64,000 nt of DNA from Trichobilharzia szidati (GCA_944472155.2 OX235277.1:39634758-39698757), one strand, 5' to 3'; shown: positions 20,691-33,410, counted from the stretch's first letter. The notes: a model not told the origin generated them from the letters alone. A program made the numbers and translations.

Positions 20691-22689
20691 CAATACTCAT
20701 TTCTTCATTCGATTCCTGTCCAACGTTTCAACGATTTATGTATTCCAATTTACTTTTATGCAAGGCCAGTACTATTAAGTACGACGAAAACTCATTCATC
20801 TTGAATTTGGCGTTAAATAGGTTGTCTAGAGAGATGGAGAAAGGTTTGCAGCGAATTCATCTGGCTTAATGAACTCAATAAAACCATGAAACGATAGGCA
20901 ACTCTCAGAAGCCATCTCAACGTTTTTCGGGTTAGGTGATACATACTGCTCTGAAGTGAATTCAGACAATTAAAACATACTCAGATGCTTACATCAACCG
21001 TGTGTCTTTCTGAAAGTTAAAGAGCGCAACAAAATGTGACTTTGTTTTGTTTTGTGTTACGAGTTGGCAAAGACATTCCTTCCTAACAAAACATCGTGTT
21101 TGTCTAATCTGTACAGTTCCTGGAAATATAGTTTTTATCCAGGTTAAAGGAAATTTACGTGTATTTGCTTACACACCGCATTCTTTTATCCTGTGTCTGC
21201 CTAACTGCTGCTATCATAAATATTTGCACCATTTTGGAGACCTACAGGAGATTTACATCCCGTTCCAAAGAAGAACCGAGGATCAGAGTGACAAACCCAT
21301 GGTTTGGAAGAATCATCATGATATACAACAGGTGGACCTGTGAATTCGATTACTACATTTATATTCAATGGACCAAACTTCTTCTCAGTAACTATATATC
21401 TTTTAATATTATAGTTTGGTGTGGTAATGAGTTGAGCGAAACGTTTAGTAATGTAAAAATTGACTAATAGATTTGTCAAGAGTTATTCGAATCGTTTCAA
21501 ACCCATTACTATAACTCTGTTTTTGAAATTTTGCCTATTGCAATGGAACACTTCGCGTTTTGATATTTTTTATTATTAAGGCTGCCTTATCGGCGGCCTA
21601 CTTAAAACTCGGGCTACTAAAGACCTCTATCATTATGTTGCATATAACTTCTCTTGTTCACTTTGTTTAAATCTGTTAAAATTTGACCTCTTATGGTATT
21701 TTCTACTCTCGCGAGTATTTCAAATATTTACACAACCTGTTGATTCACAGGTTTCTACTAAACTTAAGGAAAAAGCAAAATCTTCAGTGGCAGTGTATGC
21801 TAATACATGAGATAACTGTTCCTGCGTTAGTCTTTGGGTCTGAAAATGTACTTCTGAACTTTTTATAACTGGCTTTCAATCATACCTTTAGTGCATTTCT
21901 CGAAGGAAACAAAGCAGAAATATGAAAATGGATTTATTTATGCTTCATGTCAGAAAGCATTTGGTAGACGAAGAGAAAATTTCGTAAATTTTATGAACGC
22001 TGTCTAATAATAGAGCTATTATTGTTTAAGCAATTGTCATGGAACAGTTGTCAGCCTTGCCATGGGCAACACAACATTATCTTGTCTGATTGATGATGTT
22101 TAGTAGTGGTATCCAGGTTATATGTTCCGTCCGCTGCACAACATGTGACTGTTAGGGCCAGTACCTAGAAGGCTAGACCTAGGCGTTTAACGGTGGTTTC
22201 GAATGTCTAGGAGATCATTGTAACTTGATGGGCACACAAATACATTTACCTGACAGATTTGAAGTTTGGAGGAAACTGACATACCGCATTCCATTGATTA
22301 TGGCCATCGCTTGAGTCCTGACAGGAACATAGGATTTAAGGCCAACAGTTCTCAGTTGGGGGAGATATTACTTTTATGGGATAAAGTTACTAACTTGCGC
22401 ACCAACCTTCCTGCATATCCAGCAATTACTATTGGCTGGTAAACTACGGTAGGTTTAGAAAAGTCCAGGAATCGACCTCGAAAATCACACCTATTTAGCG
22501 ATTTCGCTTCTTGCTGTACCAACTGAATAACACCAAATTAACCTTAAGGCCTCTTGTCCAAGCTTCCATACTAGGAACTTACATGTCCCAACAGAGACCT
22601 AGCGTTTCGCTCTAATATAAATCAATCAACATAATACATACAAAAACTTAAAAAATCAATATGCAATTATTTTTCCAACTCTAATTTTT
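20691..22689. other. Unassigned intronic sequence, about 2 kb
   Basis: No exon with matching phase and no recognised element. Short frames at 21047-21479 have no family match. A motif tgagttgagcgaaacgttta (21428-21447) resembles PLE end sequences but is too short to call. Confidence 0.45.
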
Positions 22690-23310
22690 TAAGTGTCAGT
22701 TTGAAGGAATTTGATTGGTTTCAGGATCATGATAAGGTGACATCAGTTAGAGAACCATTGGAAAACCTAAGATTACTGGACAGCTCTTTCGTCCTAGTCA
22801 GGGACTCTTCATCAGCACACACCCACCCATCGGTGTTTGAACCATAGAACTTCTGCTTACAAGCGTAGCGATCTCCCAGACCACTAAGCCACTTCGACCC
22901 AATCCAATGGCCATTACACGAATCGCAGATTATATAAATTCACGATATAGACCGACAAATAGCCAATGTCAATGGCAAATATTTGTCCTCACTAAGAGTC
23001 CTGACCAATGAGGTTTAGCAGGTCTGATGTGCGGACACTTACTTGCCGATGACATTTGCTAGTGGTGGCGCTATATCGTGGATTGGCAAAACTTGGAATT
23101 CATGGGCCATAGGATGGGGTTCCAATGGCTTAATGGTCTGTAAGCTTGCCTTGTAACCGGAAGGTTCTGATTTCGAACCCCGGTGAGTGGGTGCTTACTG
23201 ATGAAGACTCTCAAACTAGAACGATAGAAATCGCTGTCCAGTACTATCAGTTTACATAATGGTTCTCTAACCGATGTCATCTCATAATGAAATCCCGAAA
23301 GTAAAAGTTT
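22690..23310. repeat. Hammerhead/tRNA-like repeats, inverted pair
   Basis: Minus-oriented arm (22690-22825: tgattggtttcagg, acagctctttcgtcc, gggactcttcatcagc). A plus-oriented unit follows (about 22985-23300) with ggcttaatggtctg, gaaccccggtgag, ctgatgaagactctcaaac and agagaaccattatg-type sequence in reverse. Both cores carry the 3-nt expansion between CTGATGA and stem II. Confidence 0.7.
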
Positions 23311-23619
23311 GTCAATTTTTTATGTCGCCTTTACAGTCATAAATTGGTTTTTTTCCTGACTAGTCAGAAATGAAAAATGACGATTTCGCGTTTTCACTTT
23401 ATTCACTGTTGTCACTTATTTGGGTAAAAATCAACTAATGCATTTGGTCTCTTTTCCTATAAAATGCCGACAAACATTTTTCCTCGCATGACTATGTTGG
23501 CACAGTAATCTAGACATTCATATGGCCAGTCTGAAAAGTGAAGTGCTTTTTTTCCACTTGTGAGCAGATGAAAAAAAAGCACTGGATATAAAATGCTGAA
23601 AAATAAATTCATGTTTGAT
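23311..23619. other. Unassigned intronic sequence
   Basis: Nothing recognised. Confidence 0.45.
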
Positions 23620-23960
23620 CGCTAGCTGACATTAGTTAGGGAACCATAGGAAACTATTCAGGGAGTAGTGGACAGATGTCTTCCCTTAGACTGGAACTTC
23701 TCCCCAACAGTACGCACCTACCAAGGTTCGAATCCACGGCCTCCCGACTAGCAGGTGAGCTGGTCACGACGTCACGACGCTGGAACTGCAGTGAACTTCG
23801 TCCTGTAGCCAGTCATTCGAGAACATCGACCCTAATTGATTTGCACCGTTGAAGAATCCCAAACTAGGACGAAACAGCTGTCAAGTACTTCGAGGTTTTT
23901 GAATGGTTCTTCAACTGATGCCAGCCCGTCATCAAACTTGAGACAAATCGAATTCCCTAA
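23620..23960. repeat. Hammerhead/tRNA-like repeat with inverted arm
   Basis: Left arm gctgacattagttaggg with ttcgaatccacggcc (antisense B box). The right arm is ttgaagaatcccaaactagg followed by acgaaacagctgtcaag, the reverse complement of the left arm's hammerhead region. Confidence 0.65.
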
Positions 23961-24144
23961 AAACAAACTCTTGAAGTATAAATGCTAGTAGTGGGACTTT
24001 GTAAACGTACTCATAATGTTATTTATTTTCCATTTAAAATGAAGATTATAATGCCCTTTTAGGCATGCAGTTCTAACTCAGCCTAAGCAGAATGGACTCG
24101 AATCGTTCTGTTGTCAAGAGTTTATATTACACAGTTAGGTATGT

Positions 24145-24350
24145 TCCTGGAGGTTTGGGGGTAGAATGCTCGTCAGCTACGTCAAAGGCTCTGAGATTCG
24201 ATTCCCGGACGAAACACCACCCATGAATTCTCTTAGCCAGTGGTAAACCTGGGAAAGGAGGGAAGATGGGGCGTGATGTTGGCTATTCCACCTCATAAAA
24301 GGAAATAACACAAGCGCGACTGAGACTTCGAAACCTACTTTCCACTGAAC
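24145..24350 (+). repeat. tRNA(Gly)-like SINE
   Basis: Head ggtttgggggtagaatgctc and B box agattcgattcccgg look like a tRNA-Gly promoter. The body (ttctcttagccagtgg, gaaaggagggaagatggggc) matches the RTE-tailed SINE family; the tail is truncated. Confidence 0.6.
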
Positions 24351-24754
24351 TATATATTTTTGCCGCATAAAAGCATAAAACTGAAATTCGCTACCAATTA
24401 GAGTATGTCCCGAATTATGTCCACTCATCCGTAGCATCTACCAGTCGTCTCAGAGATTTCACTTTGATATATTCCTACAGACTATTCGACAGCATAGGTG
24501 ATTGACACTTTCCTGAGTAATACTGATAAGCGAATAATAATCAGACAGTTTGGTGGATGGTGAATAGCAGTGTAATTCACCACGATGCGCATTTCATTCC
24601 ATTTAGGACACGTAAGCTAAAAATACCTGCGTTCCCCAGTGAGTGATCTCTTCCTATTTGGGGTTAGTCAACTCCGTTTACCTGCAATACCCAGTGAATA
24701 GTGTTGTTTCTACTGAGACAACGGCTGAGTACCAATCAAGCGACAATATTCATT
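24351..24754. other. Unassigned intronic sequence
   Basis: No gene or repeat recognised. Confidence 0.45.
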
Positions 24755-25960
24755 CAGACATTTAGAAGGAAAAGAAACTGAGCAAAGAATATCCTTTTCG
24801 CGAACTTCACCTTGTGGCTCTACAATATTATATATATTTATATGCACAGAAAATTCTAGAATAGTCGTCATTTTCAGTACTGGTGTTTGTAAATACTATC
24901 GAGTTGTTAAGTAAGATCGCAATGGAATTACAGTTCAAGAAAGACGCCTAAGTTATAATAAGCATAGATATGTAATAGCAAATAGAATATAAAATAAAAT
25001 TAAGGAAATTTCTACAACGAATTGTGGATCATTAAAACATTGATGACCAAGGTAAGGAGAGTGTCTGAACTAACTGCTTTTTTTGGATACATAAGTTAGG
25101 TTTCTTAATGTGTATCCCAACAGCCTCAGGAGTATGTAATAGACGAATAAGGTATGCGGTAAATGACTTTGAAAGTTGCCTTGCTTAAATCAATCTTGTG
25201 TTCTGTATCCACAAGATGAGATAGAATAGTGCTGCGATTGGTTTTTGTTTGTCCTTACTTAACCACTTTGCAGGATGATGTTCGGAAATCTGACGAGAAA
25301 CACGCTTAATTGTACAGCCTATGTAACTGGCTCCATAGGAGCAGTTAAATTGGTAGATGCACATAGAAGAGGCGAAATTAAGCAGTTTATCCTTAACTCC
25401 CGAAAGCAAAATAGGGGTGGTTTTGAAGATACAGCGTAATTCAACAGCAGGGGATGCCTTTCGTTTCATCGCCTTCCTAAGGCGTTGTGTTAGTATCTCG
25501 CTGATGTTATCTCCAAGGAACTGACTTTTTTCGGAACTGTTGGTACTTTGGGCTGCTTTGATTTTAGATTCATATTCTTATCAATAAACTTTTCAGGATT
25601 ACCCTTGCCACTCAGCAACCGTTTAATATTATTAAGTTTCTCATCAAGACATTCATCTGAGCAGATTGCCCTTGGTCTGTGAACCAAGCGCTTTATCAGA
25701 TTGCGTTTGTATTTCAAGGGCACGAAGCTGAAAAAGTCAGTATACCGACCAGATGATGCAGGTTTTCTATATACACTTCTTCTTATTGTGCCAAATTCTT
25801 TTTTCTAATCATAAGGACGTCTAAGAATGATATACTAGGGTCTCTTTCTTTCTCGATGGTAAAATTTATAGTAGGATGAACATCGTTTAATGTGTCCAGG
25901 ATGTTCTTTACTTCATCTTCATCTAATCGTTTCGAACTCCAAGACGTTGTTAACTAGACT
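24755..25960 (-). mobile_element. Penelope-like element, RT C-terminus plus GIY-YIG domain
   Basis: Read right to left with frameshifts: LNDVHPTINFTIEKERDPSI and SFLDVLMI (just after the RT catalytic region), then LKYKRNLIKRLVHRPRAIC, SDECLDEKLNNIKRLLSG, and an endonuclease with CIYQFNCSYGASYIGCT and SEHHPAKWLS. Same lineage as the copies at 4590 and 25965. The 3' terminal sequence at 24755-24870 is an inverted match to 26640-26740. Confidence 0.82.
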
Positions 25961-25964
25961 ACCA

Positions 25965-26740
25965 TAAAAGACAAAATAATTGAGCAAAGAATATCCTTTT
26001 CGATAAATTCCTCCTCTTCTGGCTCTACAATTATATATATGATTATTTACAGAGAATATTGTAGAATAGTAGTCAATAACAATATTAGTGTTCTTTAAAA
26101 TAGTATCAATTTGTTAAGTAAGATCACAATGGAATTACAGTTCATTACATATACTTAAATTACCATTATAATAAAGATATAATAGCATATAGAATATCAA
26201 ATAAAATTAAGGAAATTTCCACAACAAATTGAGGATCATTAGAACCTAGATGACTAAGGTAAGGACAATGTCTGAACTAGCTTCTTTTGGGTGCACAAAT
26301 TAGGCTTGTTAATATGGATCCCAACAGCCAGCCTCAGCAATATTTGGTAGTTGAACTCTTAAGGCGAAATTGAGATTTGTTGGTATGCGGTAAGTGACCC
26401 TGAATGCATGATTAACATCAATCTTGTGTTCTGTATCCACAAGATGAGATATAATAGCTCTGCGAATGCATCTTTTTTGTCCTTTACTTAACCCCTTTGC
26501 AAAGTGATGTTCGGTAATTCGAACAGAAACATGCCTAATTGTACAGCCTATGTGACTGTCTCCACAGGAGCATTTAAATTGGTAGATATTATTTAAAATC
26601 ACTAATATTATTACTGACTTCTAATCTGGAATATTCGATGTATGTAAACATATATATAAATGTAGAGCCTGAAGAGGAATTTATCGAAAAGGATATTCTT
26701 TGCTCAATTATTTTGTCTTTTATAGAATGTCTGAATGAAC
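25965..26740 (-). mobile_element. Penelope-like element, short copy of the same lineage with inverted 5' end
   Basis: The GIY-YIG region reads NIYQFKCSCGDSHIGCT and RITEHHFAKGLSKGQ, then AIISHLVDTEHKIDVNHAF. The 3' end (25970-26045, gagcaaagaatatcctttt) is repeated in inverted orientation at 26640-26735 on the other side of the coding piece. Confidence 0.8.
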
Positions 26741-26754
26741 CAGACTACTGACAA

Positions 26755-26885
26755 CCATTGCACAAAAAGTGGTTCTTGTCGCCAAAGTAGTGCAGTTTGT
26801 GACACTTAGACGTTCACATCGACAGGTACTGGGTTCTAGTCTCAGTGGGGACACCATCACCTCCTGAATATTACAGGTACACGGA
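26755..26885 (+). repeat. tRNA-like SINE, second type
   Basis: B-box-like actgggttctagtctcagtg, then gggacaccatcacctcctg. The piece at 59625-59720 has the same order (gggttcgagtctaagtgggaa then caccatcactctc), so this is a separate small tRNA-derived family. Confidence 0.5.
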
Positions 26886-27137
26886 GGTGACTGACTTCAA
26901 ATAGGAAGAAATGCACTTCCAGTCATCATTCCGCAGACTGCTTCAAGTTGATCGTCAGACATCATCACAGCGTTCGCACTACAAGCCAAAATGTCAAGAC
27001 AAGCCAAAAACACTTCGACGTAATCAATCTACAAGAAGAAGTTCAAAATTGAATTCATCTTCAATTCAAAAACAACAAGACAAATCATTAAAAAATAGAA
27101 CAAATAAACACATGACTGTACTACTACTATTACTCAC

Positions 27138-27303
27138 CCCAACCAATTGTACTATAACATGAGAATCGGAATCTTCTTACAATAAATGTTAAAAATAATA
27201 TATTCAATAGATGAACACCTTCAATAAGCATCCAACTATAAACAGCAATCATTCCAAAGGCTAAAATGCATATTAGTATATTACTGATAGCCAGAGAATT
27301 CCA
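27138..27303 (-). CDS. Class B1 GPCR, exon encoding ECL1 end, TM3, ICL2 and start of TM4
   Basis: Internal exon of 166 bp: starts in phase 0 after TGCATTTCAG, has 55 codons, and ends with one base before GTGAGTAA. The peptide starts WNSLAISNIL, runs through a hydrophobic TM3 containing YSWMLIEGVHLLN, and ends STIGW plus a split Gly codon. WML.EG..L (with the conserved class B Glu) and the GWG motif at the start of TM4 are diagnostic of secretin-family receptors. Counted back from the Glu, the position that normally holds the TM3 disulfide cysteine is Ser (AGT). The Arg-to-cysteine-position spacing over TM2, ECL1 and TM3 equals that of CRF-type receptors as I recall them, so no exon seems to be missing between this one and the TM2 exon. 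An open frame on the opposite strand overlaps it and looks like a shadow. Confidence 0.92.
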
Positions 27304-27609
27304 CTGAAATGCACACAGAGAAGAAACAAGAACAAGTGAATCAAAAAGTGAGTAATTTATAAATTAACATCATTCAGCGTATGTTCATTCTACTTTATGA
27401 ATTTAAATAAAGTAAAAAAAAAGAGACTTTTGTGCAGATGAGACCATCATCGTTTATTTCAATCGTTTCTCTTAAACAGAGTACAACTCAAAAGTAATTT
27501 GGGTATATTTGTATACAGAGACATTTTTATAATACCTCCTTCTCAGCTGACCGCTCCACACTGTTCTACGCCGCCTTTTTTCTACCTCTCGGTGGCATCC
27601 TCAACACGG
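27304..27609. other. Intron flanking the TM3 exon; no repeat recognised
   Basis: Includes the pyrimidine-rich acceptor of the TM3 exon on the minus strand (27304-27335). No other feature seen. Confidence 0.45.
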
Positions 27610-28310
27610 CTGCCTTTGCTCATCGGATAATTGAAAACTACCAAAACAGCTGAGTGCAAAGTGCCAAAAACCTCAATAACAAAACATCTTGTTGACTACG
27701 GTCATGATATCGATGCTCTCAAGTCATTCACTATTGTCAACAGACAAAGAAACAAGAAGATGCCTGCAATTGCAGGTTTCTGTGTACAAAAGGAGATGGT
27801 CGTGACTCTGAATCTAGCATGATGATACGTTTTACTTATTATTCTACCTCTTATTATTATTATTCTTGATTCATTTTAAACTATCCTTTATCAGTAGCAT
27901 TATCTTAACTTACTTCAAAACTATTATCATAACTATTACTATTGATATTACTCTGTTTGCAATTCTTGTTATATTCTGTGATGACTGATTGTTTATCTAA
28001 GTGACGTAATTGAAGCGTAATGCAATTTATCTTAATTTTGATCTCTCATATTCTCTCTTCCCTTATCTTTTTGAACATGACCTGGGAAAACATTCGCACC
28101 TGTCTTTCTGCATGACTAATTCAATGTAGTTTGTTTACTTATCAGTCTTATGTCTCCCAATGTAATTTCAAAAGTGCATATATATCCGTGTATGTAGAGT
28201 ATTCAGCTGAAGAGTAGTTCTACCGAAATTTGATGAATTCATTAGGTCATCCTGCTTTAATAATCTTTATTGCTTGTTTTTAATTCGTATCGGTAAATAA
28301 ATGTTTTCAA
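27610..28310 (+). mobile_element. Penelope-like element, C-terminus and 3' UTR
   Basis: Coding remnant AECKVPKTSITKHLVDYGHD with SFTIVNRQ, matching the PLE at 52314-52057 on the other strand. The 3' UTR (cctcttattattattattc, tgtatgtagagtattcagc, taggtcatcctgctttaa) also matches 51535-52050 in reverse complement. Confidence 0.75.
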
Positions 28311-28949
28311 CTACCAACTCAGCGACATCGTCAGAGTCCCGCAAGAAGCTTCTTATGGCCCCTTCCTCAAAAGCAGCCAGCCATGGAATCTTTATTGTCT
28401 GGAAGCAGTAACACCAGATGTAGCGATAGAAGACGAGAGACATAGTAAAGGAATTTGGTATCTCTACATAACCAAATTATGTACACCTTATCTTCAACGC
28501 ACCATTTGCACAGATCATCCATGTGTTGTGCCTACTACTTCTGTCCTTCCTTCATATTGTGTGTTTTTCTTTGTGTTCCTTTCACGTTTCCTGAGTATCT
28601 CTACAACGCTGCATGATTTGCTTTCTCTGACATCAAATCTATCTGCCTGTTATTTGATGTTTTGATGTCAATGAACGTGTTTAAATATACTACTGATAAA
28701 TCTTATTAGTAGCACATTTCACATTTGTTTGGTAAAAGTCTTTTTAACCTACTTGCTTCAAGGATTATAGGATTTCTGGTTAATAAAGACACACAATTAA
28801 TATACAGTTCTCAAAAGTTACACTTATTGTAACTTATGCAAATAGGTCAAAGTATAAACAAGACACAGACACATAAAATTCATAATCGGACACATTGAAA
28901 ATCGAGTTACACATTCAAGACAAGAGGTAAGAAGGTAGTGGTAAGCAGC
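28311..28949. other. Unassigned sequence, possibly decayed retroelement
   Basis: No confident match; contains agagtcccgcaagaagctt and aacgcaccatttgcacag. Confidence 0.4.
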
Positions 28950-29465
28950 TAATCAGTTGCGTAACATTGTGGTGAGTTTCAGTCAAGCCGTGAAGACAAA
29001 AAAGGAGAATAAACTAAATTATGTTGAGGCAAAAATGGGGGAGGCTTAAAGCATAAGATCATGTAATCAAATGAGAAGAAGTGATTAGACGTTGAGTTAG
29101 CAGGGCAAGGAAATATTGACAAATGAAACTTTATGAACATATAAATCAGGTCGTAAACATTCGACAGCGATTGCTTCAGCAAATTTGAGGAGAGTTGACT
29201 TAAACTCCCTGTTAATAAACTTGAAGGATTTGACGCTGGCCAACTCATAGACTGTGTCAAAAAGAGGTCTGTTTTTAGCACTGTCCATAGCATAAGTGTT
29301 TTTGATACATGTTCAGAGAATCTAAGATATGCCCTTACTGCTGTTCTTCCAATGTAACTGTTGCCTCAGATATATGTAAAATTATCTGCACAATTAAAGT
29401 TAACATCTCTGATTGCACTAAAGAATATGTTCTTTCCATAAACCGGGATTGTGTATTTGGCTCTG
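28950..29465 (-). mobile_element. Penelope-like element, endonuclease and C-terminus
   Basis: Right to left: GNSYIGRTAVRAYLRFSEH is a GIY-YIG core with the catalytic Arg and the following Glu-His. It is followed by NRPLFDTVYELASVKSFKFI and AEAIAVECLRPDLYVHK, the shared PLE C-terminal segment. Frames are broken between the blocks. Confidence 0.75.
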
Positions 29466-29880
29466 TCGAGTTTGATCACGAATTTATGTCAGTTAGAGAA
29501 CCACTGAAAACCATCAGAGAGTACTGGACAGCTGTTTCATCCCAGTTTGGGACTCATCTATAAGCAAATCAAATCCTTACAAGTCAACTCTTGAAAATTA
29601 ATCTGATATTCGCTAGTCACTAGCTACGGGATGGAGTTTCCTGGAGTTCTAGTGAGAAGTTGTGAATAGTTAGGTTCGTCTAGTCGGCAGTAAGCACAAA
29701 TATCCGCCCATGACAGTGATTGGTACTCATGCTAAAGTCATCACGAATTGGTAGAAGTTAGAATTCATGCGCTTGCCATTGAGGAGTCAGGTCCTAGTGG
29801 CTGAATGGTTCATGAGCTTGCCTTTTAACCGGAAGGTCGTGGATTCCAAACCGTTGATATTAATTCTCAGTCATACTCGA
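29465..29880. repeat. Hammerhead/tRNA-like repeats, inverted arrangement
   Basis: Minus-oriented arm (agttagagaaccactgaaaa, gacagctgtttcatcccag) joined to a plus-oriented unit (tcctggagttctagtgagaa, gaattggtagaagttagaat, tggctgaatggttcatgagc, aaccggaaggtcgtgg). Confidence 0.68.
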
Positions 29881-30984
29881 TAAACAAACCATCTTTTGAA
29901 AATGTATATTTACGTCTCTTTAACCTTTGGTTTTCTTGACATAATTTTATACATAACAGTTGTACTTTAATTACAGTTTTATTAGTATGGGGATAATTGT
30001 TGCTATCTAATATCCATATATTTGATTTTATCTCCGACTAGTAAAAAAAGACTAGCACCCCCTCCACCTAGTGTGAATGTGTTTATGTGTGTATGCAGAC
30101 ATAAGAAACATGATATAATAAAATAGTGTTTATTAAATCTTCGTAAGGTGGTAAGAGATTTTAATTAGTTTCCTAACCTATATTCCTCCTTTCTTGATTT
30201 ATACTTCTAACTTGAATCTATCAGTTATGTGATGGTAGCAAAGGAATTCTCTCTCTTGGCTGTCCGATGTCTGTTAACTAGGTTGATTTTATGTCATATA
30301 CCTAACAATTTAGTTACTTGTCTGAATTTTCTGTTATTATCTTTATTTTTTTGTCCCTGTGGTTTGTAGTTTTCTAAAAAAGATGTAAGTTTTTCATAGT
30401 GTAATTGACATAAATTATATAGTTTAATGGATGTTTATTACCCAAAACATGAATGTCAATTTGGCGTTAGCTAGCTCCTTTTTATAGACAATTTTTTTCA
30501 ATGAAATTTTGGGATCTCAGCATATCTAGGCTTAACTGGCGTTAAGGGCAATTTAAATAGGCCATGTATAAGTAATTGATTTAGTAGTCAGATAGTTAAG
30601 ACATTCTACGTATGTTTTGAAAGGATGTCAATTTTGTGTAGTTGATTAGCGACGTCTAGTGATAGAATATGTATTATTTTTTGTTATATTTATATTATAT
30701 TATCTAAACAACATTGTTACAAGTACAGACATCATGAATCAGGATGTTAAATGCAGACAGTTTCATTACGGAAAGGAGGACAGGCGTTTATTACCTTGAA
30801 AACAGAATAGAGATGGACAGCATTCAGTGAAAGGAACAAGATCTGAGGTTTAACAGTTCAGAGATTTGGTGCTAGCATCATCGAAAGCACTTACAACAGG
30901 CTAATGAAGGATTCTGAGCAATCAGTTGTGCTCAAAACTTCATCAGTAAATTTTACTGTATAAAGTTGTGAGGCATCATCGAAT
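29881..30984. other. Unassigned intronic sequence, about 1.1 kb
   Basis: AT-rich, no exon or repeat recognised. Confidence 0.5.
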
Positions 30985-31225
30985 GTTCTCTGCCAAAGAG
31001 TACAAGTTCTATTCTTATAGGCTGATGAAGACTTTTGTCCACACCTGCCTTCACTCCATAGGGAAGGTCAGATATCCATCTGCAAATAGTAAGCACCAAG
31101 TACCTCTGGGAACGGACCAATCATGAATCTATTGTCCTTGAAATAATGGAGGTGGATTGGAGAGATGTTGAAGAGACTGTTAAATGACACAACATGCCAG
31201 ACACTACAGTGCAACCCTTCAAAAT
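30985..31225 (+). mobile_element. RTE (SR2-like) 3' fragment
   Basis: Matches KLQTF.N.CLHS...W and W.W.G..LK segments (gatgaagacttttgtccaca, atggaggtggattggagaga). Heavily decayed. Confidence 0.55.
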
Positions 31226-31314
31226 CGACTCGCTATATTTTACTTAGCACTCCATAAGTTATTAAACTTTAAATTGCCGTAGTGTTCATTTACAAGTGAG
31301 CATTATTTCAAGCA

Positions 31315-31425
31315 CTTCGTTTAGTTTATTAGACTGCCTTAGGTCAGCAACAGAAGGGAAGGCTAGGCGTGGAGCTAGAAATCCCACTCCATAAAATCAA
31401 TATAATTGCTGCAAAAAATTCAAAG
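31315..31425 (+). repeat. tRNA-SINE body fragment
   Basis: gaagggaaggctaggcgtgg, gctagaaatcccactccata: matches the body of the RTE-tailed SINE. Confidence 0.5.
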
Positions 31426-31479
31426 CACACACAATTATAAAACATAAACTTCTTCTTTTTATAGAAATTTGAAAGTATA

Positions 31480-31975
31480 ATGACACAGGCCGGTGAAAGT
31501 CAATGCTACTATACGGATCAGAGACTTGACGCGTCATGAAAAGCACTTCATACAAATTACAGACTTTCATCAAAATCTGTCTTCGCTCAACACCGCTAAA
31601 GATCAGATGGCCTGCCAGAAAGGATCAGCAACAATGACCTCTGGCAATGAACGAAACAACCAGGAACCGATTGTGCAACAAATATGCAGAGAGAAATGGA
31701 GGTGGATTGGTCATACTCTGAGAAAGCCATCAAGTAACATCACAGGCCAGTCCATCGCTCGAGTGGAACCTGAACGGGAAGTGGAGAGTCAGTTGGTCGT
31801 CAGTGCGAGGGTGACATGAAGGAGATCATGTGAAGAGGAGTTGAAAGCATGTGGGTCGACGTGTAGCCAGGTGAAAACGTTGGTGGAGAATCGAACGCAA
31901 CGGAGACGTATGGCTCAAGCCCTATGTTCCTCTAGGAACTAAAGGAAACAATAATAATAATAACAATAAATAAGG
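31480..31975 (+). mobile_element. RTE (SR2-like) 3' end, well-preserved terminus
   Basis: One frame encodes IVQQICREKWRWIGHTLRKP, the typical RTE C-terminal motif, after ERNNQEP. The 3' end has gccctatgttcctctaggaa, aaaggaaacaataataataa: an AAT-repeat tail as in other RTE elements. Antisense to the host gene. Confidence 0.82.
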
Positions 31976-32634
31976 AGAAAATTAAGGTAACAAAAACCAG
32001 AGAAAACAATAAAAAAGTAACTGAGAACCCCAGTCAGTAACTTTCTTTATCTAGTCCTGAAATCTGCCAGTAATTTATGTACTTCTACAAATAAATACCT
32101 TAGAAATATTTTCAAAAGAAAGATTGATTTAAATTTACAACTAAAGAAGATTGAATTACAACTTTGTAAAACACTACAGATAATACATGTAGACATTTTA
32201 AACGTATTTCTGTTACAAAAATTAACATAACATTATTCCACGTCAATCAAGACTGGTGACAGTCAATTCAAGTGGAACATACTGACTAGGTGTATTGTTC
32301 CATTTTAACGGATGTATACAACACACACCATTCAAACTAACAGTAGCTGTCAGTATTATTCTCTGTATTACTATTACCATTATTATTATTACTGATATTA
32401 GTGTATCTGATCATTATGTATGCACTACGATACAATATCGTACCAGATATTGGACATTGAATATTTTATAAAATGAAACAAATAATCCATAAATTTATGA
32501 AATTTTAATGAACAGTAGAGGATATTATTATTATGTGTTCCTTTCCCACTTTCCCAAGTTGAGTTTCCTAATCTAGATAGTACTAATTAAACAATGATAT
32601 ATATTTATATATATATATATATGAAGTGTTACTT
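31976..32634. other. Unassigned intronic sequence
   Basis: Includes a TA microsatellite at about 32596-32623; otherwise nothing recognised. Confidence 0.5.
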
Positions 32635-33410
32635 TGCAGGGATTTGATTGGTTACAGGATTACATAACGAGCTGACATAGGTTAGAGAACCATTGCAAAC
32701 CACCAGGGAGTACTGGATAGCTACACTGTCATAGTTTGGGACACCTCAGTGGTGCGCATCTACTGGGGTTCGGAGCCAGGACTTAGCGGTTTCAAGGAGA
32801 GCTTTTAAACAATAAAGTCACTAAGACTCAATCCAGTGATATGCATATGGCGCAACCGCCAACCAGTGTCATAGGTAAGTGAATTTTCTTTGACTTGATT
32901 TGGTGAACCTCAGTGATCAAAATCTTGAGCAATCAAATCCCTGAAAACCAACGGTTGATAATTATTCTGATGAATGCCAACGAATGTCTCTGTACGGGAA
33001 GTTACCTGGAATTCTAGGGAGAAGTTTTAACCGGCGGAGTCAATTAAGGCAGATTAGAGATCATTTGCCCGCCCATGAAATCTGCTGGTGGATGCGCTAT
33101 ATATATATCGAATGGGAAGTCAGAATCCGTGGGCATTGTGTTGGATGCAAGTGGTCTAATGGTCCACGAGCTCGCTAACCTTGTAACCAGAAGGTCATGG
33201 GTTCGTACCTTCTTGATGGGTACATACTACTGAAGAGTCCCGATTTAGGCTGACGAGACAGCTGTCGAGTTATCCAAGGTTTTCCAATGGTCCTTTAACT
33301 AGTGTCAGCTCATGACGAAACCTTCCAACCAATCAAACACAATCCGTACAGAACCAATACTTGACAATTAATTTGTTGCTCACTAGCGACTGGTCCTATT
33401 CAAGCATTTA
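32635..33410. repeat. Hammerhead/tRNA-like repeats, long inverted pair
   Basis: Left arm 32640-32770 (tgcagggatttgattggtta, gctgacataggttagagaac). The right unit (33040-33335) includes the B box gggttcgtaccttc, ctgaagagtcccgat and gacagctgtcgagt, then the reverse complement of the left arm's outer end. Confidence 0.7.

Noticed and set aside
26911..27162. Right-strand 83-codon basic ORF
   Set aside because: Ends over the antisense of the TM3 exon; composition explained by A-rich sequence; no start context or homology.
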